In this document: positions 1-9,989 of the stretch, piece after piece
Layout: every line of letters begins with the position of its first letter
Numbering within the stretch: position 1 is the first letter of the stretch
Origin: Archangium gephyra
Lineage (GTDB): Bacteria; Myxococcota; Myxococcia; Myxococcales; Myxococcaceae
Direction of reading: 5' to 3'
Length of the DNA stretch: 64,000 bases
NCBI GenBank assembly: GCA_003243425.1
Contig: QFQP01000029.1
Span: forward strand, 31,074 to 95,073
The notes under the pieces: generated by a model
Seen by the model: only the letters and a program-made list of their open reading frames with translations
Databases searched by the model: none
Told to the model about the DNA's origin: nothing
Made by a program: the position numbers and the translations under genes

Positions 1-375
1 TCGATTGGCGTCGAAGCCCTGAGGCACGTCGATGCTCGCGCCTTCGCTCTGCGTCACCACCGGCGCCAGCGGCACGTACTGCTGCAGCGCCTTGCGACAC
101 CCTTCGTGCACCACGCGCGCGGCGGCGCCCACGTCAGCGTCAGAGAAGCTCGAGACATCTTCCTGAAGGAAATCGAGCAGCCGGCCTTCACGCTGCAGCA
201 GCCCGAGAATGAAGAGGCCTGCGGCGTGCTGCTGTTCCGGCGTCATTACTGGAGCCGGCGGCGGCAGCAGGGGTTTGTGGGGCTCGACGGGCGCTGGCAA
301 CACCGGCGTGGGCTGGGGCAGCTCGCCACCAAAGAGAATCGAGAGCGCAAGTTTCAGTCGGGAAAAAAACGACAT
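1..375 (-). CDS. DUF2760 domain protein, C-terminus cut by window edge
   Basis: Reading the minus strand from the ATG at 375 gives 125 codons with no stop before the edge, so only the N-terminal part is present. It opens MSFFSRLKLALSILFGGE, followed by a Pro-rich linker (about residues 20-42). A helical segment containing LLQREGRLLDFLQED then follows. That block is the hallmark of the DUF2760 family, whose members often sit next to Hsp70-like genes; the expected neighbour would lie outside the window. Function unknown. It is divergent from the secreted-protein gene at 474, with about 98 bp between them. Confidence 0.75.
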   Translation of the reverse strand, partial: MSFFSRLKLALSILFGGELPQPTPVLPAPVEPHKPLLPPPAPVMTPEQQHAAGLFILGLLQREGRLLDFLQEDVSSFSDADVGAAARVVHEGCRKALQQYVPLAPVVTQSEGASIDVPQGFDANR

Positions 376-473
376 GCGGTCCCGTTAAGCGAATTTCCCT
401 CGGGTGCCAACCGTTCCGAGAATGCACTATGTCCCCGTCTCCACTGACGTTTCGGGGCGCACGAAAGGAAGAC

Positions 474-1052
474 ATGAAGTTCCTCATCATCGCGCTGCTC
501 ACCTTTTCGCTGCCCGCTGCCGCTGCCGAAGTGTTCGTCAACGGCGTCAATGTCGACGGTCTGACCAACCACAACTTCGAGAAGGTGAACGTTCGCCTCG
601 ACGAGCGCGGCAACGTGCAGATCGACGCGCCGGGCTACTCGGTGAAGAAGGTGTCGCTGCAGGACAAGGCGCCCGAGCCGGCCGGTTCGATCACCCAGAA
701 GTACTACCTCGTCACCGAACAGTCGCCCTCGGGCATGACGGAGTACGAGATCGACCTGTTCTTGAACGGCAAGTACTTCCGCACGGTGAAGAACGGTGAC
801 GAGCAGCTGGTGACCGACATCACGCGCAGCCTCAAGCCGGGCCGCAACACCGTCATCGCGCAGGCCAAGAAGCGCTACGCGAACCCCGATCGCCCGCGCA
901 GCCAGAGCCGCGCGCACGTGTTCCGCGTGATCATCGGCGAAGGCACCACCGCGAACGATCAGGTGACGATCGAAAAGCAGGTGATGACGTTCACGCGCAC
1001 CGCCGCGGACACCAACGACGTCACCCAGGAATTCAGCTTCACCACGCGCTGA
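474..1052 (+). CDS. secreted hypothetical protein
   Basis: 192 aa. The start chosen is the ATG at 474, preceded by a clear GAAAGGAAG ribosome site; an upstream in-frame start at 429 would put a charged tail before the signal peptide. MKFLIIALLTFSLPAAAA is a classic Sec signal peptide with an Ala-rich cleavage site. The mature part is beta-rich with no Cys and no motif I recognise; the phrase LKPGRNTVIAQAKK suggests a carbohydrate-binding or PEGA-like beta-sandwich, which is only an impression. The next gene starts 9 bp downstream, so it probably heads the tgl-like/recO operon. Confidence 0.8.
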   Translation: MKFLIIALLTFSLPAAAAEVFVNGVNVDGLTNHNFEKVNVRLDERGNVQIDAPGYSVKKVSLQDKAPEPAGSITQKYYLVTEQSPSGMTEYEIDLFLNGKYFRTVKNGDEQLVTDITRSLKPGRNTVIAQAKKRYANPDRPRSQSRAHVFRVIIGEGTTANDQVTIEKQVMTFTRTAADTNDVTQEFSFTTR

Positions 1053-1061
1053 CGGAGCTTC

Positions 1062-2264
1062 ATGTATTCCATCGACGAGCGACTTCGCGGGCTGCCCGCT
1101 GTCAGGGACCAGGTGGTTCAGCTCTACCAGTCGCTGAACCAACCGCACCTCGCCATTCCCAATCGCCGCGCCGGGCCTGCCTCGGCCACCGTGCTCGGGC
1201 TGCGCGGGCCATCGGGCTTCGCGGTGTTCGTGTACCTCTACATGCCCCAGAGCGGCGAGAGCGCGGTCTACGTGCCCTCCAACGGCACCGTTCCCGCGGA
1301 GCAGTTTCAGGGCGAAGAAGCCGAAGCGCTGGGCTTCGTCGAGTCGATGGGCTTCATCATGGACAACCTGAACTTCCGCGGCCGCCCGGCGGACGAGCAG
1401 GACTCCATGATTCGCTCGATGCCGGTCTTCCAGCGTGAGCCGCCGGCACCGAACGCGTCGTCTCCGTCCACGCCTGGTTCGCGGCCGGGCACCGGTGGCC
1501 ACTCGACGGTCATTCAGCTGGGGAAGTTGTTCTCGGCGTTCTGTCTTGCGCTCTTCGTCAGCGGCTGTGCGCACGTCAGCGATCATGATCGCGAGCAGTC
1601 GAACCTCCGCTACGAGCTCGCCGTGCAGAGCCTGGTGAAGGAGCCGCAGCAGGCGCTCAAAGAAGCCGAAGCGGCGCTGGTGTTGAACCCCGAGAACGCC
1701 GACGCGTGGCACGTGAAGGGGCTGCTGCTGCATCACAGCTTCCGTCGCCTCGAAGAGGCGCGCGCGGCGTTCGCCAGGGCGCTGGAGCTGAAGAACCCGT
1801 TTCCCGAGGCGAACAACAACCTCGGCAACCTCTACATGGATCAGAAGCGCTGGGACGACGCCATCGCGCAGTACCAGCTGGCGCTCAACGACGTGATGTT
1901 CCGCGAACCGTATCTCGCGCAGAGCAACATGGGCTGGGCGTACTTCAAGAAGGGCGACAACAAGTCGGCCATCGAGAACATCCGCGCGGCGTTGCAGGTC
2001 AGCCCCAAGTACTGCCTGGGCGAGCTGCAACTGGGTCAGATCTACGAGTCGCAGCAGTCGGCGACGGAGGCCTGCAAGTACTTCGGTCGCTACCGTGAGC
2101 ACTGCCCCGATCGCGCCGATGCCTGGCAGCGTGATGCCGTGTGCCTCGCGCAGAACGGTGACGCCGCCGCCGCCACGAAGGCCTTCGACACCTGCATCGA
2201 GAAGGCCGGCAGCGACGATCAGAAGGACGTCTGCAAGTCGCTCAAGGAACAGCTGCTCAAATGA
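1062..2264 (+). CDS. unknown N-terminal domain in frame with Tgl/PilW-like TPR lipoprotein (probable two genes joined by an indel)
   Basis: 400 aa open frame. Residues 1-125 form a compact domain I do not recognise, and 126-150 are a Pro/Ser/Gly linker. Residues 153-169 read as a lipoprotein signal (hydrophobic run ending LFVSGC) in mid-protein. Residues 175-400 are TPR repeats (for example AWHVKGLLLHHSF, AWRDAIAQYQLAL-type helices) like the PilF/PilW/Tgl pilotins that assemble the type IV pilus secretin PilQ. A lipobox at residue 169 makes no sense in a true fusion. One extra G in the GGGG run at 1520-1523 would separate a protein ending near 1590 from a lipoprotein starting at GTG 1496 (MATRRSFSWGKLFSAF...SGC). 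The TPR part overlaps the next gene by 4 nt (ATGA). Confidence 0.75.
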   Translation: MYSIDERLRGLPAVRDQVVQLYQSLNQPHLAIPNRRAGPASATVLGLRGPSGFAVFVYLYMPQSGESAVYVPSNGTVPAEQFQGEEAEALGFVESMGFIMDNLNFRGRPADEQDSMIRSMPVFQREPPAPNASSPSTPGSRPGTGGHSTVIQLGKLFSAFCLALFVSGCAHVSDHDREQSNLRYELAVQSLVKEPQQALKEAEAALVLNPENADAWHVKGLLLHHSFRRLEEARAAFARALELKNPFPEANNNLGNLYMDQKRWDDAIAQYQLALNDVMFREPYLAQSNMGWAYFKKGDNKSAIENIRAALQVSPKYCLGELQLGQIYESQQSATEACKYFGRYREHCPDRADAWQRDAVCLAQNGDAAAATKAFDTCIEKAGSDDQKDVCKSLKEQLLK

Positions 2265-2668
2265 CTCCGCCGGACTACCTGGACTTTGGCCGGTACCTCC
2301 AGGTGCAGAGAGAGCTTCGTGGGCTGTCGCTCGACGACGTCGCCCGGCAGACCAAGATTCCGCCGACGTTGATCGGCGCGCTCGAGAGTGGCCAGTCGGA
2401 GCGGTTCCCCGAGCGGGTCTTCATTCTCAACTACATCCGCAGCTACGCGACGGCGGTGGGGCTCTCGCCCGACGAGGCGGTCAATCGCTTCCACGAGATT
2501 CCCGAGGCTCCGAAGGCCGAAGCGTTCGACCCGGCGGCGCTCGAGACCGTTCGCCTCGCGCGCGCGTCGTCGATGCTGTGGAGCACGATCGCCGCGGTGC
2601 TGGTCCTCGCCGCGCTGCTGACGCTCAACGGCGTGTACGAATTGACGCTGCGGTATACGCACCGCTGA
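2261..2668 (+). CDS. RodZ-like HTH membrane protein
   Basis: 135 aa. Residues 5-75 form a Cro/RodZ-type helix-turn-helix (YLQVQRELRGLSLDDVARQT, then IPPTLIGALESG), the HTH_25 fold. In RodZ this fold contacts MreB and may bind nucleic acid. Residues about 103-125 are one transmembrane helix (SSMLWSTIAAVLVLAALLTL) followed by a very short tail. RodZ itself normally has a long periplasmic domain, so this is a truncated or minimal relative. It starts inside the stop of the TPR gene (ATGA) and abuts recO, so it is translationally coupled to both. Confidence 0.8.
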   Translation: MTPPDYLDFGRYLQVQRELRGLSLDDVARQTKIPPTLIGALESGQSERFPERVFILNYIRSYATAVGLSPDEAVNRFHEIPEAPKAEAFDPAALETVRLARASSMLWSTIAAVLVLAALLTLNGVYELTLRYTHR

Positions 2669-3403
2669 GTGGACCGCTTCGTCGACCAGGCACTCGTGTT
2701 GTCCGCGGTGGATTTCGGCGAAGCCGATCGCATCGTCACGCTTCTGACGCGGGCGCACGGGCGCCTGTCGGCCTTCGCCGCCGGTGCGCGAAAGAGCAAA
2801 CGTCGCTTCGCGGGAGCCCTCGAGGCGGGAACGCACCTGAACGCGCAGCTGGTCTCGACGCGCGGCGACACCTGCCGGCTCGATGGCGTGGACGTCATCA
2901 AGTCGTTCCACAAACTGCGCGACGATCTCCCACGCATCGCGCGGGCCCTGTACTGCCTCGAGTTGTGTCGCGAGCTGACGCGCGATCACCAACCGCACGA
3001 GGCGTTGTTCGACGCGCTGGCGCACTACCTGGGGTTGCTCGACGAAGCGCGCGCCGGGCCCACGTCGGTCATCAAGTTCGAGCTCGATGCGCTGCAGTAC
3101 ACCGGCTTCATGCCGCACTTCGCGCCCTGCGCACTGTGTGGCGGGCCCACCGGCGACCGGCCCCGCTTCGACCCCGAGCACGGCGGCGTGGTGTGCTTCT
3201 CGTGCAGCGCGCGGGTGCCGCGCGGAATTCCGGTGCGCCCCGAGGTGGTCGAAGCGCTGGCGCGGCTGCAGGCCGGTGAGCGCAAGCCGTTACCTGCGGA
3301 ACTTCGGGCGCGCAGCCGTGAGCTGCTCAACCTCTTCATCGCGCATCATCTCGGCCGGAAATTGAAGTCGGTGGACTTCATGGAACAGGTGGGAACGGAC
3401 TGA
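2669..3403 (+). CDS. recO: DNA repair protein RecO
   Basis: 244 aa, the usual RecO length. The N-terminal OB fold (about 1-80) begins DQALVLSAVDFGEADRIVTLLT, diagnostic for the family, with the basic stretch GARKSKRRFAGAL. A zinc site follows: CALCGG near residues 151-156 and CFSC near 175-178. RecO anneals RPA/SSB-coated single strands and, with RecR, loads RecA in the RecF pathway. The GTG start follows the previous stop directly (TGA then GTG), and the sugar-kinase ATG follows its own stop with no gap. Confidence 0.95.
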   Translation: MDRFVDQALVLSAVDFGEADRIVTLLTRAHGRLSAFAAGARKSKRRFAGALEAGTHLNAQLVSTRGDTCRLDGVDVIKSFHKLRDDLPRIARALYCLELCRELTRDHQPHEALFDALAHYLGLLDEARAGPTSVIKFELDALQYTGFMPHFAPCALCGGPTGDRPRFDPEHGGVVCFSCSARVPRGIPVRPEVVEALARLQAGERKPLPAELRARSRELLNLFIAHHLGRKLKSVDFMEQVGTD

Positions 3404-4357
3404 ATGCTCGACGTGGTCTCGCTGGGTGAAGCGCTGGTCGATTTCCTGCCGGAGCGGCGTGGCGCGCGTGTTCGCGAAGTCGCGCAGTGGACACCGTGCA
3501 TCGGTGGAGCGCCTGCCAACGTGACGGTGGGGTTGTCGCGGCTGGGCGCGAAGTCGGCGCTGGTGGGCGTGACCGGCGACGATGAGTTCGGCCACTTCCT
3601 CAAGGAGCGGCTCGAAGGCGAGGGCGTCGACGTGCGGTTCCTCCGCCAGACGAAAGACGGCAAGACCGGCCTCGCGTTCGTGTCGCTCACCAGGTCGGGC
3701 GATCGCTCGTTCACCTTCTACCGAACCCGGTCTGCCGAGACGTTCCTGTGCGAGACGGAAGCGTCGCGCGTCCCCGAGAGCAAGGTGCTCCACGTGGGCA
3801 CCAACTCGCTGATTCACGCCGCTGCCCGGGCGGCGGTGCAGGGCGCGGTGAAGCGCGCGTACGACGCCGACCGCATCGTCTCCACAGACCCGAACCTGCG
3901 CCTCCATCTGTGGAAGGACCCGCGGGTGCTGCAGGCGCTGTTGAACAAGCTCTTCGTGCGCTGCTCGGTGGTGAAGCTGAGCGAGGAAGAGATCGAATTC
4001 GCGTGTGGCACCGCGAAGATCGAGAAGGCGCTCGATGCCCTCGAGGCGCGCGGCGTGGTGGTCTCGATGGTGACGCTGGGCGCCAGGGGCGCGGCGCTGC
4101 GCTTCCACGGCCAGACGCGGTACGTGCCGGCCAAGAAGGTGAAGGTGGTCGACACCACGGGCGCCGGCGACGGCTTCACGGCGGGCTTCCTGTTCGGCCT
4201 CACCCGGCACTACGGCTCTCGGACCGAGCTCGAGGCGGCCGACATCGACACGCTCGAGGGGCACGCGCGGTTCGCGTGCCTGGTGGGTTCGCACGCGGTC
4301 ACGAGGCTGGGCGCGGTGGCGGGCCTGCCGACGCTCCGCACGCTTCGGAAGAAGTGA
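3404..4357 (+). CDS. PfkB-family carbohydrate kinase (fructokinase-like)
   Basis: 317 aa. It has both ribokinase-family signatures: an N-terminal GGAPANVTVGLSRLG block (about residues 35-49), and the C-terminal DTTGAGDGFTAGFLFG block (about 250-265) with the anion hole and catalytic Asp. The opening VSLGEALVDFLPE resembles fructokinases, which phosphorylate D-fructose at C6 using ATP. Substrate cannot be fixed from sequence. It directly follows recO without a gap and ends 3 bp before the convergent FKBP gene. Confidence 0.88.
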   Translation: MLDVVSLGEALVDFLPERRGARVREVAQWTPCIGGAPANVTVGLSRLGAKSALVGVTGDDEFGHFLKERLEGEGVDVRFLRQTKDGKTGLAFVSLTRSGDRSFTFYRTRSAETFLCETEASRVPESKVLHVGTNSLIHAAARAAVQGAVKRAYDADRIVSTDPNLRLHLWKDPRVLQALLNKLFVRCSVVKLSEEEIEFACGTAKIEKALDALEARGVVVSMVTLGARGAALRFHGQTRYVPAKKVKVVDTTGAGDGFTAGFLFGLTRHYGSRTELEAADIDTLEGHARFACLVGSHAVTRLGAVAGLPTLRTLRKK

Positions 4358-4360
4358 CCG

Positions 4361-4756
4361 CTACTTCGGCGCTGCGACGTCGACGAGCTCGACCTCGATG
4401 ATGACGGTCGCGTTCTTCGGGAGCCTGGTGCCCTTCACCGGCGCGCCTTCGAGCGTCGAGGGCGGGCACACCAGGTTCACCGAGCCGCCGCTCTTCACGC
4501 GTTGCAGCCCTTCCGCGAGGCACGGGCAGTAGCTGTCGAGCGCCGCGCTCACGGGCTTCTCTTCGCGCTTCGTCTCCGCGAGCACCGTGTCGTCGGGCAG
4601 CTTGGCTCTGTACTGAAGCGACACCACGTCCTTCGGGCCGGGCGTGGGGCCCGTACCTTCCTTCACCGTCTTCACGATGGTGCCGTTCTTCAGCGTGACG
4701 GTGCCGGGCTCCTGACGGGCGCCGATCACCAACAACACGAGCACGAGCGCCGTCAT
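4361..4756 (-). CDS. FKBP-type peptidyl-prolyl isomerase, exported
   Basis: 131 aa. The first about 15 residues (MTALVLVLLVIGARQ) form a short signal peptide or anchor. The rest matches an FKBP domain: NGTIVKTVKEGTGPTPGPKDVVSLQYRAKLPD at the start and LPKNATVIIEVELVDV at the end. The middle has a CPCLAEGLQRVKSGGSVNLVCP loop with three Cys, an unusual insertion that could make a periplasmic disulfide. FKBPs catalyse cis-trans isomerisation of X-Pro bonds and here would act on exported proteins. Its ATG overlaps the stop of the barrel gene upstream by one base, suggesting joint expression. Confidence 0.88.
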   Translation of the reverse strand: MTALVLVLLVIGARQEPGTVTLKNGTIVKTVKEGTGPTPGPKDVVSLQYRAKLPDDTVLAETKREEKPVSAALDSYCPCLAEGLQRVKSGGSVNLVCPPSTLEGAPVKGTRLPKNATVIIEVELVDVAAPK

Positions 4757-6051
4757 CAGAAGTTGAACGACGCGTTGAGCATGAAGCTGAAGATGAACTG
4801 CTGCTCGATGCGGAAGCGGCGGCCCACGCGATCGACGCGGTAGTCGAAGTTCGGGTTGATCTCCTCCGGCGCGGAGCTGACGTCGACCACCCCGTTGCCG
4901 TTCAAGTCCTTGCCGATGTCTTCGTTGGTGAGGAAGTGCTCGGTGTTGTACGCGATCGAGGTGTACGCGCGCAGTTTGATGAACTCCGCGGCCGACCCGA
5001 TGATCCCGAACTGGCCGCCGAGCTGCCCGTAGTCGCTCGAGTACAGGAGCTTGCGCATCGGGTCCGAGAGCTCGTTGTACGTGCGGCCTTCCGACACGTA
5101 GTTGAACCAGCCGCGGAAATCGAAGGCGACCTTCTGGAACCTCTCTTCGCGCTCGAAGACCGTGATCTCGGTGCCGAAGTTCGCGCCGCCGGTGTGCACA
5201 GGGCGCACGCCGGTGTCTTCACGCGTCCAGCCGTCGCGGCCGCAGTTCTCGGGGTGGCTCAGCGTGGCCCTTGCGGTCTCCGAGTTCGGACCTTCGGCGT
5301 AGGCCACGTCGCAGTTCGAATAGAAGCCCGGGCCCTTCCACGGCAGCGTGTACCAGATGCCCACGTAGGGCTCGATGTACTGGTTCAGGCGCTTCGAGAC
5401 GTGGGTGCTGAAGGTGTAGCGGTGCACCTTGTCGCCGATGGCACCACGGCTGGTGCTGCTGGTGCTCTGCGCGGGGTTGAGCAGCGCGGCGGTGGGCGCC
5501 GTGTAGTCGAAGCGCAGCGTCCACGTGGGCTTGCTGGGGTCTTTCTTCTGCACGAACGGGTTCCACGCCAGGCCGAACGTGAAGTCGCCCAGGCCGGCGC
5601 GATAGCTGTTGAAGCGCGGGTCGACGTTGAAGAGCTGACCCATGCCGCGGCCCGGGTCGGCGCACTGCGTGCCCTGCGGGTCGAGCGTGCAGTTCCGGTT
5701 GATGGTGCTGTTGTTGGCGTCAGTGCCGCCGGCGAAAGACCACGTGCGGTCCTGGCCGAAGATGATCGGCACCCCGACGTGCAACTCGAGGTCTTTGTAG
5801 ATGCCGAGGTGGAGGTCGATGCCGAGCCGGTTCTCGACCTTGAGGTAGTTGAGCTCGGTCACGTCTTGCAGTTGCCCGAGCTGGTACCACTCGCGACTGA
5901 TGGTGCCGCGCTCGCGCGTGAACTGGTACGTGAAGTCCAGGAACATGCCGAACGGGTCTTTCTCTTCGAAAGACGAGGCCACGCGCGTCAGCTCAGCCGC
6001 TGAAACCTGAGTGCCGACGAGTGCGGCGAGCAGAATCCCGAGTCGATTCAT
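4756..6051 (-). CDS. predicted outer-membrane beta-barrel protein
   Basis: 431 aa. The start chosen is the ATG at 6051, giving the signal peptide MNRLGILLAALVGTQVSAAE; a longer frame from 6090 would bury it. The protein has many alternating aromatic/hydrophobic strands (LDFTYQF, LGIDLHLGIYKDLELHVGV, WTLRFDYTA) and ends in Phe (LNASFNF), as expected for a barrel recognised by the BAM complex. Two loops carry Cys pairs. No specific family recognised; transport or adhesion are both possible. The co-transcribed FKBP downstream could help its folding. Confidence 0.8.
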   Translation of the reverse strand: MNRLGILLAALVGTQVSAAELTRVASSFEEKDPFGMFLDFTYQFTRERGTISREWYQLGQLQDVTELNYLKVENRLGIDLHLGIYKDLELHVGVPIIFGQDRTWSFAGGTDANNSTINRNCTLDPQGTQCADPGRGMGQLFNVDPRFNSYRAGLGDFTFGLAWNPFVQKKDPSKPTWTLRFDYTAPTAALLNPAQSTSSTSRGAIGDKVHRYTFSTHVSKRLNQYIEPYVGIWYTLPWKGPGFYSNCDVAYAEGPNSETARATLSHPENCGRDGWTREDTGVRPVHTGGANFGTEITVFEREERFQKVAFDFRGWFNYVSEGRTYNELSDPMRKLLYSSDYGQLGGQFGIIGSAAEFIKLRAYTSIAYNTEHFLTNEDIGKDLNGNGVVDVSSAPEEINPNFDYRVDRVGRRFRIEQQFIFSFMLNASFNF

Positions 6052-6101
6052 CGAGTTCGGACGGTAGGTCGAAGGGGCGCGCAAAGCCACGGTTTTGCCC
6101 T

Positions 6102-7160
6102 TTAGCCGCCCGCGAGCGTGGTGGCCGGGAACTGCGCCTTGAGCTCGTTCATGCGCTTCTCGAACGCCGCGCGGTCGGCCGTGGGCATCGAAGCGCGCGT
6201 CGTCTTCTGCGAGTCGAACGGGTCGATGGGCTTGTCGTTCTTCATGAGCTGGTAGTGCAGGTGAGGCGCGAAGCTGTGGCCGGTGTTGCCCGACCTGGCG
6301 AACACTTCACCGCGCTTGATGCGCTGGCCCACCGCGAGCGACTTCGGCAGCTCCGAGAGGTGCAGGTACAGCGCGTGGCGGCCCTGACCGCCGACCTCTT
6401 CGAGCTCGACCGAATTGCCGTTGCCGCGGAAGTTCCAGTTCTTGCGCACGATGACGGCGTCGAACGTGGCCTTGACCGGCGTGCCCGACGGCGCCTTGAA
6501 GTCGACGCCCTTGTGCTTGCGACCGTCGCGCAGGAGCGAGGTGATCTGCTCGTAGCTCTCGATGGGCGAGTCGACGAGGCGCTCTTCCAGCTCGCTGGCG
6601 TCGCCCATGTAGAAGCGCGCGAAGGAATCCGAGGCGCCCTTGAAACGGTAGGTCTCGAAGTCGCGGCCCAGCTTGTGGCTCGAGAAGCGAACGGCGTGCA
6701 CCAGCGGCTCCTGGCCATCGCGCGTCTCGTAGACCACCGAGAGCGTGTCGCCCTTCACCAGGTCCTGCGGCACGCGCACCCACCACACCAGCGAGCGGTT
6801 CACGACCTGCGTGAGCGCCGTGCCGATTTCTTTGCCTTCCGAGCCCACGATGGCCGACTCGAGCGGGCCGTTGATGGTGACGGTGAAGCTGCGCTGCGAA
6901 GGCCCGGCGGCGGCGACGGCGGCATTGGCGGCGGCGTTGGGCGCGACGGGCGGCGTCGGCGGTGCGGCGGGAAGTTCGGCGACAGGCGCCACCGGTGCGC
7001 CGGTCACTTCGGCCTCGGCAGGTGGCGGCGCGTCAGACGGCTTGCTCTTGATCCAGAAGATGCCGCCGAGCAGCAGACCGACGACGACCGCGGTGATGGC
7101 GACGGGAATGACGGGAGTGCTGCTCTTCGGGGGCGCACCCAGCGTGGGCATCTCGGGCAT
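6102..7160 (-). CDS. M23 (LytM) family metallopeptidase, membrane-anchored
   Basis: 352 aa from the ATG at 7160, which has AAGGAG ten bases upstream. A transmembrane helix (IPVAITAVVVGLLLGGIFW) lies near residues 19-37, then a Pro/Ala-rich linker to about residue 90. A middle beta domain follows, then an LytM domain with HKGVDF (zinc His and Asp) and HLHY (HxH). These peptidases cleave peptide cross-links in peptidoglycan or activate amidases; all zinc ligands are present, so activity is likely. The linker would place the catalytic domain in the periplasm. Same strand as the barrel gene but 50 bp upstream of it. Confidence 0.92.
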   Translation of the reverse strand: MPEMPTLGAPPKSSTPVIPVAITAVVVGLLLGGIFWIKSKPSDAPPPAEAEVTGAPVAPVAELPAAPPTPPVAPNAAANAAVAAAGPSQRSFTVTINGPLESAIVGSEGKEIGTALTQVVNRSLVWWVRVPQDLVKGDTLSVVYETRDGQEPLVHAVRFSSHKLGRDFETYRFKGASDSFARFYMGDASELEERLVDSPIESYEQITSLLRDGRKHKGVDFKAPSGTPVKATFDAVIVRKNWNFRGNGNSVELEEVGGQGRHALYLHLSELPKSLAVGQRIKRGEVFARSGNTGHSFAPHLHYQLMKNDKPIDPFDSQKTTRASMPTADRAAFEKRMNELKAQFPATTLAGG

Positions 7161-7253
7161 GGACGTGTGGCTCCTTGAGACGAAATCGAGCACCGCAGGG
7201 TAGCGGCGTGGCTGAACCTTGCGAGTTTTCTGCCACAGCCTTGTAGCTGGGCG

Positions 7254-7903
7254 TTACCGGGCGGCGAAAGCGAGCAGCGCCGTGGCCTGGGCGTGAGGCT
7301 CCTCGGGCAGGCGGTGGGTCGGCAGCAGCGCGAGCGCGGCCATGGCGTCACGCTTCAGTACCGAAAGACACAGCGCGACTTCACCCGCGAGGTCTTCGTT
7401 GGGGTCTCGAGCGAGCCAGGGCACCACGGCCTCGAGTTCGTCAGCCCAGGTGTTCGGCTGCGTGACCGGCTTCATGAAGTAGTCGGTGTGCAGCATCGGC
7501 AGGTGCGTGAGCCAGTACGCGTCGTGCAGTTTCGAAACGTCTTTGTACGGCCGCTCACGAATCGTCAGACGCACGTCGACACCGCAGCGCGCGGCGAGCT
7601 CGCCCAGCACCCAGGAATAGATGAGGTGCTCGTCAGCGAACCGCCGCAGCGCTTCCGCGAGCTTCGATGCATCGGGTGGTCGATGCGGAAGGCCGTGCAC
7701 GTGTCGGCAGAACCACGCGTCGACGCTGCTCTGGAGTGTTTCGGGATCGCTGAAGTCCCACGTCACGTGCGCACAGCGCTGGAGCGCGTCGTGAAGATGC
7801 GCGCTCGAACCGGTGAGCCCCTCGAGCATGTGGAGCGTCAGCGCCCGAAGCGCGGCGTGCTCGTGCGCCTCGGTCGCGGCCAGAAAGCGCGCGAGGCGAT
7901 CCA

Positions 7904-7904
<1 letters not shown>
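7254..7904 (-). CDS. hypothetical helical protein
   Basis: 216 aa, no signal peptide. Not recognised. It is Leu/Ala-rich and predicted almost entirely helical, with a conserved-looking central stretch YKDVSKLHDAYWLTHLPMLHTDYF. Its ATG (7904) overlaps the TGA of the sigma-54 activator gene (TGATG), so the two are translationally coupled; it may be an accessory of that regulator. A GTG three bases earlier is an alternative start. Confidence 0.7.
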
Positions 7905-9298
<1,394 letters not shown>

Positions 9299-9350
9299 GG
9301 CGGCTCGTTTGGCGTGTAGGGGCTGACAGGTCAAGGCGTAGAGTTGCCGG

Positions 9351-9989
9351 GTGATTTCGCTGGTGCTCAGCGCGGTTCTGTCGGTGACCGTCGCACCGGA
9401 ATGCCCTGCGCCGAACGCGGTGCAGCTGGGCGTCGGCACGCAGAAGGTCCTTCGCCTGAAGCCGGGCGCGACCGTTCACAGCACGCGGTCCGAGGTGGTG
9501 ACGGCAGCGCGCGTTCCCGGAGACATGGCGTTGCTGGTCGGCCTGTCGAGCGGTCGCGCCGAGGTCATCGTCCAGCTCGGCGAATCGGTCGTGAAGTACC
9601 CCGTGCGCGTGAAGTCGAGCGACCTCGGCCACCGCCTGGTCGAGCTCGCAGAGTTCTTTCCGTGTGACTCGACGCTGGAGCTCAAGATTCTGAAGAACCG
9701 CGTGGAACTCGCCGGTGAAGCGAGCTCGCTGGAGGAATGGCAGGCGGCGATGGACGCCGTCGAGAAGTGGCCGTCGGTCGTCGTCACCGGAAAGCTGAAG
9801 AAGTCGGTGATCGAGCAGACCATTCGAGACGCGAACAAGGCGTTCCTCGACGCCGGGTTTCCGAACGCGAAGTTCGTGCGCGTCGACGAGGGACTGCAGA
9901 TCGTCGGCGATGCACCGAAAGATCTTGTTCTCATCTGGGAACCGAAGGTGCGGCTGGCTGTCTCTCGCCCGCGGAGAACGAAACGATGA
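9351..9989 (+). CDS. exported protein with CpaC-type pilus/secretin N-terminal-like domain
   Basis: 212 aa. The GTG at 9351 gives a signal peptide (MISLVLSAVLSVTVA). Residues about 24-85 (LGVGTQKVLRLKPGATVHSTRSEVVTAARVPG..., ending GRAEVIVQ) resemble the N-terminal beta domain of CpaC/RcpA secretins. Residues about 88-195 look like BON-type repeats (VELAGEASSLEEWQAAMDAVEKWP). A channel domain is absent, so it cannot itself be a secretin. There is no Shine-Dalgarno; a TAGAGT hexamer ends 6 nt before the GTG. It overlaps the next gene by ATGA. Confidence 0.7.
   Translation: MISLVLSAVLSVTVAPECPAPNAVQLGVGTQKVLRLKPGATVHSTRSEVVTAARVPGDMALLVGLSSGRAEVIVQLGESVVKYPVRVKSSDLGHRLVELAEFFPCDSTLELKILKNRVELAGEASSLEEWQAAMDAVEKWPSVVVTGKLKKSVIEQTIRDANKAFLDAGFPNAKFVRVDEGLQIVGDAPKDLVLIWEPKVRLAVSRPRRTKR

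Noticed and set aside
354..2102. Long minus-strand open frame opposite the Tgl-like gene
   Set aside because: Arg/Leu/Val-rich composition typical of antisense of a GC-rich gene; the plus-strand genes have signal peptides and TPR homology.
4351..4367. Short inverted repeat GAAGT / ACTTC between convergent kinase and FKBP genes
   Set aside because: Only 5-bp arms overlapping both stops and no T run.
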